Source: CATQHD01 sp965243165 (GTDB lineage Bacteria; Actinomycetota; Acidimicrobiia; Spongiisociales; Spongiisociaceae). Taken from it: 64,000 nucleotides of DNA. Both the position numbers and the translations under genes were made by a program. The first letter of the stretch is position 1; each line of letters opens with the position of its first letter. Shown here in pieces: positions 29,265 through 37,784 of this stretch. The stretch covers positions 2,666,001 to 2,730,000 of the forward strand of contig OZ251535.1 in the NCBI GenBank assembly GCA_965243165.1. The letters run 5' to 3'. The notes below the pieces were generated by a model. It made no database searches, was not told the origin of the DNA, and saw nothing but the letters and a program-made list of their open reading frames with translations.

Positions 29265-30272
29265 TCAGCCGCCGATGTAGCTCATCTCGACTTTGGGGAG
29301 GGCGGCGGAGGCCGCGGTGCGGATCTCCGAATAGCGGTCGGCCCGGGCCGCCCACACCCCGCCGATGATCTGAACCATCTCGTCGACGTCCGCCCCCGCC
29401 CGCAGGCGCTCCCGCAGGTCGGCGCCCCCCGCCGCGAACAGACAGGTGTAGAACATCCCCTCCGCCGACACCCTCGCCCTCGTGCAGGCGCCGCAGAAGG
29501 GCTGGGTGACCGAGGCGATGAAGCCGATCTCGCCCTGTCCGTCCTCGTACTCCCAGCGTTTGGCCACTTCCCCCCGGTAGTTGGGTTCGACCGGGCGGAT
29601 CGGAAACACGGCGTTGACGGCCTCGATCAGCTCGGCGGCCGGAACCACGTCGTCCATGCGCCAGCCGTTGGTCGCCCCCACGTCCATGTACTCGATGAAG
29701 CGCAGGATATGGCCGGTACCGCGGAAGTACCCTGCCATGTCGGCCGCCTCCCCTTCGTTCACCCCCCGCTTGACCACCGCGTTGACCTTGACCGGGAGGC
29801 CGGCGGCGGAGGCGGCCTCTATCCCCTCCAGCACCGCCCCCACTGGGAACCCGACGTCGTTCATGGCCTGGAAGACGGCGTCGTCGAGGGAGTCGAGCGA
29901 GACCGTGATGCGGGACAGCCCGGCGGCGGCCAGCGCCTCGGCCTTGCGCGCCAGCAGCGACCCGTTGGTGGTGAGGGTGATCTCGCACCCGGCGGCCTCC
30001 GCCAGCATGACCACGAGCTCCTCGATGCCCCTGCGCAGCAGCGGCTCGCCGCCGGTGATCCGTATCTTGCGGACGCCCAGCCGCCGGAAGGCCCGGGCCA
30101 GGGTCGCCAGCTCCTCGAAGCTGAGCAGCAGGTCGCGGCGGAGGAACTCGTATTCACGGTTGAAGATCTCGGCCGGCATGCAGTAGCGGCACCGAAAGTT
30201 GCACCGGTCGGTGACCGACAGCCGCAGGTCGCGCAGGGGGCGGCCCAGGGTGTCCAACGTCGCAGGTTCCAT
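29265..30272 (-). CDS. moaA: GTP 3',8-cyclase MoaA
   Basis: Radical SAM enzyme of molybdenum cofactor synthesis, converting GTP to the cyclic precursor with MoaC. 335 residues. The first iron-sulfur cluster motif is C24-x3-C28-x2-C31 (TDRCNFRCRYC). ITGGEPLLR is the SAM-binding GGE motif, and TTNGSLLARKA follows. The second cluster motif is CGAC...C (FCGACTRARVSAEGMFYTC). The protein ends in GG, as required for MoaA activity. It is divergent from the Tad-like genes. No other moa gene is in the window. Confidence 0.96.
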   Translation of the reverse strand: MEPATLDTLGRPLRDLRLSVTDRCNFRCRYCMPAEIFNREYEFLRRDLLLSFEELATLARAFRRLGVRKIRITGGEPLLRRGIEELVVMLAEAAGCEITLTTNGSLLARKAEALAAAGLSRITVSLDSLDDAVFQAMNDVGFPVGAVLEGIEAASAAGLPVKVNAVVKRGVNEGEAADMAGYFRGTGHILRFIEYMDVGATNGWRMDDVVPAAELIEAVNAVFPIRPVEPNYRGEVAKRWEYEDGQGEIGFIASVTQPFCGACTRARVSAEGMFYTCLFAAGGADLRERLRAGADVDEMVQIIGGVWAARADRYSEIRTAASAALPKVEMSYIGG

Positions 30273-30287
30273 TGGGTCAGGTTACCT

Positions 30288-30312
30288 GCGGGCTGTCCGG
30301 TAGGTAGCCCGC
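30288..30312 (-). promoter_or_regulatory. Hairpin in the moaA leader
   Basis: A perfect 7-base inverted repeat, GCGGGCT and AGCCCGC with an 11-base loop, lies 16 bases before the moaA ATG. It could influence translation initiation. I could not fit it to the molybdenum-cofactor riboswitch consensus. Confidence 0.3.
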
Positions 30313-30426
30313 CCGGCGAGGCAGAAGACCTGGGAAGACTTGGAATGACAAAAATAATCCCAGAACGCGAAAGATAATCGTGCGTCCGGCGGGCAAACGG
30401 CGCCGGCCCGTTCTACCTTGGATCGG

Positions 30427-30849
30427 ATGACGAATCAGATGCGCCCTCGGGGCGGCGGACGCGGCAATGGACAGGCGGGCGGGGCGGCGGTGGAGGTGCT
30501 GGCGGCGGTCGGCGCGGCCTTGGTGCTCACCCTGTTCTTGGTCAACGCCCTGTTCATGCTCTACGCCCGGTCGGTGATCCAGCACGCCGCCGACGTCGGC
30601 GCCCGGGCGGGGGCCCGGGCGGGAGGAAGCAAAGAGGACTGCAAAGCGCAGGCCGACCAGACCATCTCCGAACTGGCCAACCTCTACGCCTCCGGCGCCT
30701 CGGTGGACTGCATGACGAAACTCCTGACCGCCGACGCCGTGATCACCGACGCCGTGATCACCGCCCAGCTCGAACCGTTGTTTCCGGCCTTCGGCCCCGA
30801 CTGGAACTTCACCATCCGAGCCACCGCCGCCGCCGACCGGCTCCGATGA
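30427..30849 (+). CDS. TadE-like pilus-associated membrane protein
   Basis: 140 residues with a Gly/Arg-rich start, then a strongly hydrophobic segment (about 25-48) containing the acidic residue typical of the pseudopilin-like TadE domain (GGAAVEVLAAVGAALVLTL). An AADVGARAGARAGG helix follows, and a small soluble part with two Cys. TadE proteins are minor pseudopilins of the Tad/Flp secretion-pilus system. The ATG at 30427 is preferred over TTG at 30418. Its stop overlaps the next start (ATGA). It is the first of three tandem genes of the same design. Confidence 0.72.
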   Translation: MTNQMRPRGGGRGNGQAGGAAVEVLAAVGAALVLTLFLVNALFMLYARSVIQHAADVGARAGARAGGSKEDCKAQADQTISELANLYASGASVDCMTKLLTADAVITDAVITAQLEPLFPAFGPDWNFTIRATAAADRLR

Positions 30850-31358
30850 GCCGCATCATGCGCCGCCGCCCCCCGGGCGCCTCGGGCGGAGGCGAACGGG
30901 GCGCCGGGGCCGTGGACCTGGTGATGGTGTCGGCCTTTCTGCTGATCCCGACCGCCATGCTGCTGCTCAGCCTTCCCCTCATGGTGGAATACCGGTCGCT
31001 GGCGGACGCCGCCGCCCGGGAAGCGGTGCGGGCCTGCGCCGCCGCCCCCAACCCGGTTTCCGGCCAAGCCCGCGCCGATAAAATCGCCAAACGGATCTTG
31101 GGCGATCGGGGCCTGTCGCCTGTGAAGCCGATCATATGCCGCGGAGATTGGCGGCCGGGCAGGGTGGTGTCGGTGACCGTCTGCGTCCGCGTCCCGGCAA
31201 TTTCGGTCGTCGGCTTCGGAAACATCGGCTCGGTGAACATCGAGCGGACCTACCGCGAACGAATCGAATCCACCCGCAGCCTGCCGCAGGAACCAGCATC
31301 CAGTAGCCCCACACCAGACTGCGAACGAATCGAATCCACCCGCAGCCTGCCGACGTGA
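30846..31358 (+). CDS. TadE/TadF-like membrane protein with duplicated C-terminal segment
   Basis: 170 residues. An Arg-rich start with GERGAGAVDLVMVSAFLL (hydrophobic helix about 24-47) matches the TadE-type N-terminus, followed by SLADAAAREAVRACAAAP. It begins inside the stop of the previous gene and overlaps the next by 4 bases, so the trio is tightly coupled. The end is odd: ERIESTRSLP occurs twice, encoded by a perfect 32-base direct repeat at 31255-31286 and 31321-31352. This suggests a local duplication that extended the C-terminus. Confidence 0.65.
   Translation: MSRIMRRRPPGASGGGERGAGAVDLVMVSAFLLIPTAMLLLSLPLMVEYRSLADAAAREAVRACAAAPNPVSGQARADKIAKRILGDRGLSPVKPIICRGDWRPGRVVSVTVCVRVPAISVVGFGNIGSVNIERTYRERIESTRSLPQEPASSSPTPDCERIESTRSLPT
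31255..31352 (+). repeat. 32-base direct repeat pair within a Tad-like gene
   Basis: Two identical 32-base segments beginning GCGAACGAATCGAATCC, 66 bases apart start to start, both in the same reading frame. The sequence between them is unique. Confidence 0.9.
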
Positions 31359-31846
31359 CCGGATCAAGCGCCCGGACGCCCGCCGGGGGCGAGCGGGGGG
31401 CGGTGGTGATCTGGAGCTTGGGCCTGATCCTGATGCTGTTCTTCGCCGGCGGGCTGGCCCTGGATCTGTGGCGGGTGCTCTCCCAACGCGGAACCCTGAT
31501 CGCCGTCGCCGACAAGGCCGCCCTCGCCGCCGCCAACGAGCTGGCCGAGCACGCCCTGTACTACGACCGCCTCGAACTGGACCGCTCGGAGGCAGAGAAG
31601 AGAGCCAAGGAATTCGCCCGGGAGCAACTGAAGCTACTCGGGTGGGATGACCACTCTATGGCCGTGGAAGTCGAATTAAAAGATCGAAATAAGGTCGAAG
31701 TAAAAGTGAGTGGAAAGGTGCAGCTCACCCTGTTGCAACTATTCGCCCCTCCCCAAGGGATCGCCGTATCCGTGACCAGCCGCGCCTTCCCCTGTGTTCA
31801 CCGAACCGACCGCGGCGCCAGCATACGCGTGGAGGATTGCAGGTGA
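31355..31846 (+). CDS. TadG-like putative pilus/secretion membrane protein
   Basis: 163 residues from GTG 31355, overlapping the previous stop. GERGAVVIWSLGLILMLFFAGGLALDLWRV (about 12-41) is the hydrophobic N-terminus seen in TadG-type 'putative Flp pilus-assembly' proteins, with A-D-K-A-A-L-A-A-A-N-E-L after it. The soluble part is short and lacks the von Willebrand domain of full TadG. The last 150 bases are AT-richer. Third member of the trio; no TadA, TadB, TadC or Flp pilin gene is nearby. Confidence 0.65.
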   Translation: MTGSSARTPAGGERGAVVIWSLGLILMLFFAGGLALDLWRVLSQRGTLIAVADKAALAAANELAEHALYYDRLELDRSEAEKRAKEFAREQLKLLGWDDHSMAVEVELKDRNKVEVKVSGKVQLTLLQLFAPPQGIAVSVTSRAFPCVHRTDRGASIRVEDCR

Positions 31847-31958
31847 TGAACCCTGATTGTTCATGCCCCGCGGGGCGGGCCGCTGCCGCGCCGGATCGTC
31901 AGCCTGTACAACTCCAGACCGCGAAGGGCAACCCCGCCGGTTGGTGAACGCCCCATAT

Positions 31959-32428
31959 CTGATCAGAAAGACGAGCGGATGGACAGAGGGATAGAAGTTG
32001 CAGCCGGTCAGCGGGTTGCCGCCAGTGCTTCGCACCAGGCCAACACACCCCACCCCCCAACAACCTGGTTGTTTCACGGTTATGACCCCATGTCAATAAG
32101 GACGCAGGTGCTCATTGCATCTGCCTGCCCCCGCTCTCGTGAATCATCGGGGCTGAACTGAAACCCAAGCCTGAAGCCGCACACCGTTTTTCGCGTTCTC
32201 CGCCCCCCGCCCCGGCTTCGCCGGGCCCCGCCCCCGCCGCCTCCGAACCATCGTCTTCGGACACAGAGGACGCGTTGCGGCCCCTGCGCCCGATCCGCCT
32301 CGGCACAGCCAGGTCGACCGCCCCGCCCTTGGAACCCCGGGGCTCTGGGAGGAGCGGCCTCTGTATGACCGCAGCATCCGGATCGGCTGCGGTTTATGCC
32401 GCCCCAAGATACCAGGGGCGTGTGACAG
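31959..32428 (+). repeat. Dispersed repeat family B, copy 2
   Basis: Terminal unit AGACGAGCGGATGGACAG followed by the core, conserved with B1 and B3 from CCGTTTTTCGCGTTCTCCG to CAGGGGCGTGTGACAG. The second half of the terminal unit is degenerate. Confidence 0.85.
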
Positions 32429-32483
32429 ATTTCGGCAGCCGGACAGAAGGCAGGCTCCGCCGACCCCGGTCATCCGTCTTCAA

Positions 32484-32606
32484 AAGACGAGCGGACAGGC
32501 CCCGGCCAGGGTTTTGCGTCCGCCGGGGGTCGGCGAAACTCCTGGACAGCCCGGGTGCCGCCCGTCAACAAACTCCTCTGCCTCTCTCTATTCGCCCGTC
32601 CTCTTA
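32484..32606. repeat. Family B terminal unit (about 123 bases, imperfect inverted ends)
   Basis: Begins AGACGAGCGGACAGG and ends with TTCGCCCGTCCTCTT, which is close to its reverse complement. It resembles 37788-37912 and 38231-38355, and looks like a miniature element with terminal inverted repeats. Confidence 0.7.
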
Positions 32607-32700
32607 TTCCCTGTTATCACCCCAGGTCAGAGGGATGCGGACGCGTATTCCATCTGCCCGCCCTACTCTCGTGAACAATCAGGGTGAAAGAGAGTTCCGA

Positions 32701-33717
32701 TTGAAGGCCGCCCTGCTCACCGCCTACGGCGAGCCGTTGGAGATACGGGAGCTGCCCGCGCCCGAGCCGGGGCCGGGCGAGGTGCTGGTGCGCGTCGAGG
32801 CGGCGGGCGTCTGCCATTCCGACCTGACGGTGGCCTCCGGCCGGTCGAACATCCTCGAGCGGCTCCCCGCCGTGCTCGGGCACGAAATAGCCGGGCGGGT
32901 GGCGGGGTGGGGCAAGGGGGTGACCGGCCTGCGGGAGGGGGAGGCGGCGGCGGTCTTCGGCGCTTGGGGGTGCGGGGGGTGCCGTTACTGCCTGGGCGGG
33001 TTCGAGCAGGCGTGCGGCCAGACCCGCTGGGTAGGGCACGGACCTCCGGGCGGGTACGCCGAGTACCTGCTGGTTCCGGCCGCCCGCCACCTGGAGCCGA
33101 CCGGCGGCCTCGACCCCGCCGAAGCGGCCGCCCTCACCGACGCCGGGCTCACCTCCTACCGGGCGGTGCGGCGCTGCCTGAGCCGCCTGACGCCCGGCGC
33201 GGCGGCGGCGGTGATCGGGATAGGAGGCCTGGGGCACTTCGGGCTGCAGTACCTGAAGATCCTCTCCCCCGCCTTGGTGGCGGCGGTGGACACTTCGGCG
33301 CGCGCCCGGAGGCTGGCGGAGCGGCTGGGCGCCGACGCGGCGGTCGGATCGGCCGGGGAAGCCGTCGAGGCGGTGTCGGATATGACGGGCGGGGAGGGCG
33401 CCGATGCAGTGCTCGACTTCGTGGGGTCTTCCGCCACCATGGAGCTGTCTGTGCGGTTGGCGGGGCGGTTCGCGATGATCGTGAACGTGGGCCTGGGCGG
33501 CGGCGCCCTCTCCTACCGGCCCTACGGAATGCCCGCCGAGGTGACCCTCACCACCGCCTGGTGGGGCGGCCGCCGCGACCTCCAGGAAGTCACGGCGCTC
33601 GCCCGGGAGGGCCGCATCACCCCGTCGCTGGAGCGCTATCCGCTGTCGGACATCAACGAGGTGATGGAGCGCCTCGCCGCCGGAGAGGTGGAGGGCCGGG
33701 CCGTCCTGCTGCCCTGA
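32701..33717 (+). CDS. Zinc-dependent alcohol dehydrogenase (MDR family)
   Basis: NAD(P)-dependent medium-chain dehydrogenase of 338 residues. Catalytic zinc ligands C38 (GVCHSD) and H61-E62 (LGHE). The structural zinc set C91, C94, C97, C105 is in GAWGCGGCRYCLGGFEQAC. The cofactor motif is VIGIGGLGHFG. An Asp after beta-2 (AAVDTSA) suggests NAD. The start is TTG 32701, just after the inverted-repeat end and a weak GAAAGAGAG site; upstream in-frame sequence lies in repeat B and is not credible as protein. It is followed by a GC hairpin. Substrate unknown. Confidence 0.9.
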   Translation: MKAALLTAYGEPLEIRELPAPEPGPGEVLVRVEAAGVCHSDLTVASGRSNILERLPAVLGHEIAGRVAGWGKGVTGLREGEAAAVFGAWGCGGCRYCLGGFEQACGQTRWVGHGPPGGYAEYLLVPAARHLEPTGGLDPAEAAALTDAGLTSYRAVRRCLSRLTPGAAAAVIGIGGLGHFGLQYLKILSPALVAAVDTSARARRLAERLGADAAVGSAGEAVEAVSDMTGGEGADAVLDFVGSSATMELSVRLAGRFAMIVNVGLGGGALSYRPYGMPAEVTLTTAWWGGRRDLQEVTALAREGRITPSLERYPLSDINEVMERLAAGEVEGRAVLLP

Positions 33718-33743
33718 CCCGCCCCGGCGCGGGCCGGGCGGGG
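33718..33743 (+). terminator. Strong GC hairpin after the alcohol dehydrogenase
   Basis: CCCGCCCCGGC and GCCGGGCGGGG form a nearly perfect stem with a 3-base loop directly after the stop codon, followed by GTGTATGTTCT rather than a T-run. A probable transcript end, of lower certainty. Confidence 0.45.
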
Positions 33744-33870
33744 CGTGTATGTTCTACGGCGAGGCATTCCGGTGGCGACCAGAACATCCGGCAGCCGGGC
33801 CAGCGGATCGAACAGACGCCGGGCCGGGGCTGCCGCACCGGAACCGATAGTGAATGAAGGAGTATTCATC

Positions 33871-35718
33871 ATGTCGAGATCGAGTAGACGCCGAACGACC
33901 CGATGGCCGGCGGTCCTGCTGGCGGCGGCGGTGCTGGCCGCAGCTTGCGGCGGAGACGGCGCCGACACCCCCGAAACGACTGCCGCCGCGACCACCGCGG
34001 CCGCCCCCGCAACCGAGGCGACGACGGCCAGCACGGTGGCCGAAGTGGGCACCACCACGACCGCCGAAGCCGCCCCCGGAACGACCGCGACCACCGAAGC
34101 CCCCGCGACCACGACCACGGCTGCGCCGGCCGGCCCCTTGACCGGACGGGAGGGGACGGTCATCATCGGCAAGCGGATGGCGTCGGACACCACCTTCGAC
34201 CCCGCCGTCGCCTTCGAGGAGCTGTACGTAACGGTGCTCGGATCGGTCTACGAACATCTGGTCTCGTGGGCCGAGACCGCGGACGGTTACGACTACCAGA
34301 CCCTGGAACCGGAGCTGGCCACCGAGTGGTCTTCCAACGCCGAGGCCACCCGGTGGACGTTCAAGCTCGACCCCGGCGCCCGCTTCCACGACAGCTCCCC
34401 GGTCTCCTCCGAGGACGTGCGCTGGTCGTTCATGCGCTTCAAGAACAAGGCCGGCCCGCCCTCCTACCAGGCGGCCAACATCGAGAGCATCGACGCCCCC
34501 GACGACCAGACGGTGGTCATCAACCTGGCCGCCCCCGACGCCGAGTTCCCAGGGCTGATGACGGCGGCGGCCTTCGCCGTCCTCAACAGCGACATGGTGG
34601 CGGCCAACGGCGGAACAGCAGGCGAGGACGCCGCCGAGACGGACACCGCCGAGGAATGGCTGACCCTCAACAGCGCCGGATCCGGCCCGTTCAGGATCGC
34701 CGTCTCGGACCCGGGTGTGCGGCTGGAGCTGGAGAGGGTCGATGACTACTGGGCGGGCCCGCCCGCAACCATGGAGCGGGTCATCTTCACCAACATCCCC
34801 GAGGCCCAGTCCCGCATCGACGCCCTCTCCCGCGGGGACATCGACCTGGCGTGGACCGTGATCCCGCATCAGGCGGCGCCGCTGGGCGACGGTTTCACCA
34901 TCCTCCAGGCCAACACCAACCACTGGTACTACGTCGCCTTCACCACGGACCCGGCCAACCATCCGTTCATCGCCGACCCGCTGGTCCAGAAGGCCCTCAA
35001 GCTGGCCATCGACTACGACGGCCTCCAGCAGCTCTGCCCCGGCTTCCCCGCCCTCCGCGCCTACGGTTTGGCGCCGATGCGGCTGGGCGGCATCACGTCC
35101 GGCTACGAGCGGGACCTCGACGCCGCCAAGGCGCTGCTGGCGGAGGCGGGCTACCCCGACGGGTACGGCCCCTCGATCGACGGCTACCAGCAGATCCGGC
35201 TGCAGACCTTCCAGTGGACGGGGTTCTGCCCCTTGTTCGGGGACGTGGTCCAGAAGCTGGCCCAGGACTGGCGGGACATCGACGTGATCACCGACGTCCA
35301 GATCAGGGACGCGGGGGTCTTCTTCACCGACTTCCGCAACGGCGACCTCGACATCAACGTGAGCGACTGGTTCCCGGAGTTCCCGTCGGCGGTCAGCTCG
35401 GCCTCGGTCTCCTTCCCCGGCGGGGTGGTGGCGGGGCGGGCCCGGTGGGGTCCGGACACCCCGGGCCGCGAGAGCTGGCAGGGCTGGCCCAACTACGAGG
35501 AGATCAAGGCGCTGGGCGAGGCCGCGTTGGCCGCGGTCGACATGGATGAGCGGATCCGCCTGCTCAACGAAACCGAGCGGCTGAGCCTGGAGAGCAACCC
35601 GGTCCACCTGCTGACCGAGGTGCCGGAGTGGTATCCGCACACCAACTCGCTGACCGGCGTCTACTACCACGCCGTGTACCGGTTCGAGCCCTACCGGATG
35701 GGCCGCGCCGGTTCGTAG
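33871..35718 (+). CDS. Peptide ABC transporter substrate-binding lipoprotein (SBP family 5), second system
   Basis: Extracytoplasmic receptor of 615 residues. ATG 33871 follows GAAGGAG; upstream in-frame ATGs lack such a site. The signal is Sec-type: SRRRTTRWPAVLLAAAVLAAAC with Cys26. A Thr/Ala/Pro linker of about 60 residues precedes the binding domain. Motifs include TFDPAVAFEELYV, WTFKLDPGARFHDSSPVSSEDV and LVQKALKLAIDYDGLQQL, typical of family 5 proteins. Unlike the first system's receptor there is no twin-arginine motif. First gene of an operon with two permeases and two ATPases. Confidence 0.93.
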   Translation: MSRSSRRRTTRWPAVLLAAAVLAAACGGDGADTPETTAAATTAAAPATEATTASTVAEVGTTTTAEAAPGTTATTEAPATTTTAAPAGPLTGREGTVIIGKRMASDTTFDPAVAFEELYVTVLGSVYEHLVSWAETADGYDYQTLEPELATEWSSNAEATRWTFKLDPGARFHDSSPVSSEDVRWSFMRFKNKAGPPSYQAANIESIDAPDDQTVVINLAAPDAEFPGLMTAAAFAVLNSDMVAANGGTAGEDAAETDTAEEWLTLNSAGSGPFRIAVSDPGVRLELERVDDYWAGPPATMERVIFTNIPEAQSRIDALSRGDIDLAWTVIPHQAAPLGDGFTILQANTNHWYYVAFTTDPANHPFIADPLVQKALKLAIDYDGLQQLCPGFPALRAYGLAPMRLGGITSGYERDLDAAKALLAEAGYPDGYGPSIDGYQQIRLQTFQWTGFCPLFGDVVQKLAQDWRDIDVITDVQIRDAGVFFTDFRNGDLDINVSDWFPEFPSAVSSASVSFPGGVVAGRARWGPDTPGRESWQGWPNYEEIKALGEAALAAVDMDERIRLLNETERLSLESNPVHLLTEVPEWYPHTNSLTGVYYHAVYRFEPYRMGRAGS

Positions 35719-35848
35719 ACGGCGCCGCCCCTGCGCAGAACCGCCCGGAGGAGGCCTGCGCAGAGCCGAGTGCGGCGAAGGGCGGCGGGCGGGCCGGCCG
35801 GGGAACCGCCCGCCGCCTCCGGCCCGCTCGGCCCCGGGGGGGTAGGCG

Positions 35849-36886
35849 GTGCTGTGGTTCGTGCTGCGGCGGCTGGCGCTGACGCCGGTCGTGCTGCTCG
35901 GCATGACCTTCATCACCTTCACGGTCTCCCAGCTGATCCCCATCGACCCGGCGGCCGCCTACCTGGGGGGGCGGGGCGCCGTCCACACCGACGAGGCCGA
36001 ACAGAAGATCATCGCCGCCCTCAACGCCCGCTGGGGGTGGGACCGCCCGGTCCTGGAGCGCTATTGGATCTACCTCACCAACCTGCTGCAGGGCGACCTC
36101 GGCGACGCCAGCAACACCCTGCGCCCGGTCAGCGCCGACCTGGCCCGGGTGGTGCCGCCCACGGTGGAGCTGGTGCTGGCCGCCCTGTTCACGGCGCTGG
36201 TCATCGGCATCCCGCTGGGGGTGTTCGCCGCCTCCCGGCGGGGCCGCCTCTGGGACGAGGGGTTCAAGGTGGTGTCCACCCTGGCCATCTCGGTTCCGGT
36301 GTTCTGGCTGGCGATCGTGGGGTTCACCGTCTTCTACGGGCGGCTGGGGTGGGCGGCGGGGACGGGGCAGCTGGACATCTTCACCCGGCCGCCCCCGGCG
36401 GTGACCAGGATGGTGGTGCTCGACTCGATCATCGCCCGGCGCTGGGACGCCCTGTGGGACGCCCTCCACCACCTCGCCTACCCGGCCCTGCTGCTGGGGG
36501 CGGTGATCGGCTTCTACTTCGCCCGGGTGGTCCGTTCCGAGATGGTCGAAGCCCTCGAATCCGACTACGTGCGCACCGCCCGGGGCAAGGGGCTGCCGCG
36601 GCGGCTGGTCCTCTACCGGCACGGCCTGCGCAACGCCGTCATCCCGGTGATCACCCTGTCGGGGCTGGCCTTCGGATCGCTGCTGACCAGCGTGATCGTC
36701 ATCGAGCACGTAGTGGGGTGGCCGGGGCTGGGCGAGTACGCCTTCCGGGCGGCCACCCGCCTCGACCTCAACGGGATAGCCGGGGTGGTCATGGTGGTGA
36801 GCCTGGCCTATGTAACGGTCAATCTGGGGGTCGACCTGCTGTATGCGGCGGCTGATCCGCGGGTGCGGGAAGGGAGGGGGGCGTGA
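35849..36886 (+). CDS. Peptide ABC transporter permease, DppB/OppB family, second system
   Basis: 345 residues from GTG 35849. The first membrane helix (about 8-30) is followed by a periplasmic loop with IDPAAAYLGGRGA. The EAA-type loop is ALESDYVRTARGKGLPRRLV, and HGLRNAVIPVITL and VVGWPGLGEYAFRAA are conserved DppB blocks. It is somewhat longer than average DppB because of an insert between helices (WAAGTGQLDIFTRPPPA). The stop overlaps the next ATG by one base (TGATG), indicating coupling. The 130 bases before it contain no gene. Confidence 0.93.
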   Translation: MLWFVLRRLALTPVVLLGMTFITFTVSQLIPIDPAAAYLGGRGAVHTDEAEQKIIAALNARWGWDRPVLERYWIYLTNLLQGDLGDASNTLRPVSADLARVVPPTVELVLAALFTALVIGIPLGVFAASRRGRLWDEGFKVVSTLAISVPVFWLAIVGFTVFYGRLGWAAGTGQLDIFTRPPPAVTRMVVLDSIIARRWDALWDALHHLAYPALLLGAVIGFYFARVVRSEMVEALESDYVRTARGKGLPRRLVLYRHGLRNAVIPVITLSGLAFGSLLTSVIVIEHVVGWPGLGEYAFRAATRLDLNGIAGVVMVVSLAYVTVNLGVDLLYAAADPRVREGRGA

Positions 36887-37782
36887 TGCGGCGCGCAAAA
36901 CGGCTGGAAGAGGCGGCCGCCCGGCGGCCGGAGCGGCCGGAGGACCCGGGGCGGCTGGGGGCGGCCCTCTCCAACCTCCGGCCCCGCACCGTCCTCGAAG
37001 CCTACGGCCTGGCGGTGATCGCGGTCATGGCGGCGGCCATCCTGGCGGCGCCGCTGCTGGCCTCCGATCCGCTGGAACAAGACCTGTCGGCGGCCTTGGC
37101 CGGACCGAGCGCCGCCCACTGGCTGGGCACCGACAACCTGGGCCGCGACATCTGGTCGCGCATCCTCTACGGAGGCCGGGTGTCGCTGGTGATCGGGGTG
37201 TTCGTGCTGGCAACGGCCGGGACGGTGGGGGTGGTCTACGGGGCGGTCTCGGGGTATCTGGGCGGGGTGGTCGACGCGGTGATGATGCGGATCGTGGACA
37301 TCTTCCTCTCGTTCCCGGCCATCATGCTGGCGCTGCTGATCAGCGCCGCCCTGGGGCCCACCATCCGCAACGTCATCCTGGCCATCGCCGCCGCCTGGTG
37401 GCCGGTGTACGCCCGGCTGGTCCGCGGCCAGGTGCTGGTCGTGAAGGAGCGGGAGTACGTGACGGCGTCGCGGGCCCTCGGCGCCGGGCCGATGAGGACC
37501 CTGTTCCGGACCGTGCTGCCCAACAGCCTGGGGGTGATGAAGACCATCTTCGTCCTCGACGTCGGGTACGCCATCCTGGCCGGCTCCACCCTGAGCTTCC
37601 TGGGGTTGGGGGTGTCGCTGCCCACCCCGGAGTGGGGGGTGATGATCCGCGAGGCGCTGGCGTACCCCACCTACTGGTGGCTGATCCTGAGCCCCGGCCT
37701 GGCCCTGCTGCTGTTCGTCTCCGCCATCAACTTCGCGGGCGGGATCGTTACCCGGTCCGTCCATGAAACCCCCCGCCGCTGA
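36886..37782 (+). CDS. Peptide ABC transporter permease, DppC/OppC family, second system
   Basis: 298 residues. A charged N-terminus precedes the first helix (about 45-65), then LAGPSAAHWLGTDNLGRDIWSR, the DppC signature. The EAA loop is VKEREYVTASRALGAGPMRTLFR. The helices at the end include LSFLGLGVSLPTPEWGVM. It starts at ATG 36886 inside the previous stop. The next operon gene is 570 bases away because repeat B copy 3 lies between. Confidence 0.93.
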   Translation: MRRAKRLEEAAARRPERPEDPGRLGAALSNLRPRTVLEAYGLAVIAVMAAAILAAPLLASDPLEQDLSAALAGPSAAHWLGTDNLGRDIWSRILYGGRVSLVIGVFVLATAGTVGVVYGAVSGYLGGVVDAVMMRIVDIFLSFPAIMLALLISAALGPTIRNVILAIAAAWWPVYARLVRGQVLVVKEREYVTASRALGAGPMRTLFRTVLPNSLGVMKTIFVLDVGYAILAGSTLSFLGLGVSLPTPEWGVMIREALAYPTYWWLILSPGLALLLFVSAINFAGGIVTRSVHETPRR

Positions 37783-37784
37783 TG

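Larger units (their letters stand above)
31850..32685. repeat. Region bounded by 14-base inverted repeats, holding repeat B copy 2
   Basis: ACCCTGATTGTTCA at 31850-31863 and its exact reverse complement at 32672-32685 enclose most of the 850-base gap between the Tad-like trio and the alcohol dehydrogenase. Inside lie a degenerate B terminal unit (from about 31959), the B core (about 32150-32428) and a further terminal unit (32484-32606). A duplicated block ending CTCTCGTGAAxxATC also occurs, near 32085-32158 and 32615-32684. There is no transposase and no conserved reading frame, as in a non-autonomous mobile unit. Confidence 0.7.

Noticed and set aside
30273..30417. Molybdenum-cofactor riboswitch upstream of moaA
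   Set aside because: The leader has one hairpin, but the conserved core segments of that riboswitch class could not be placed.
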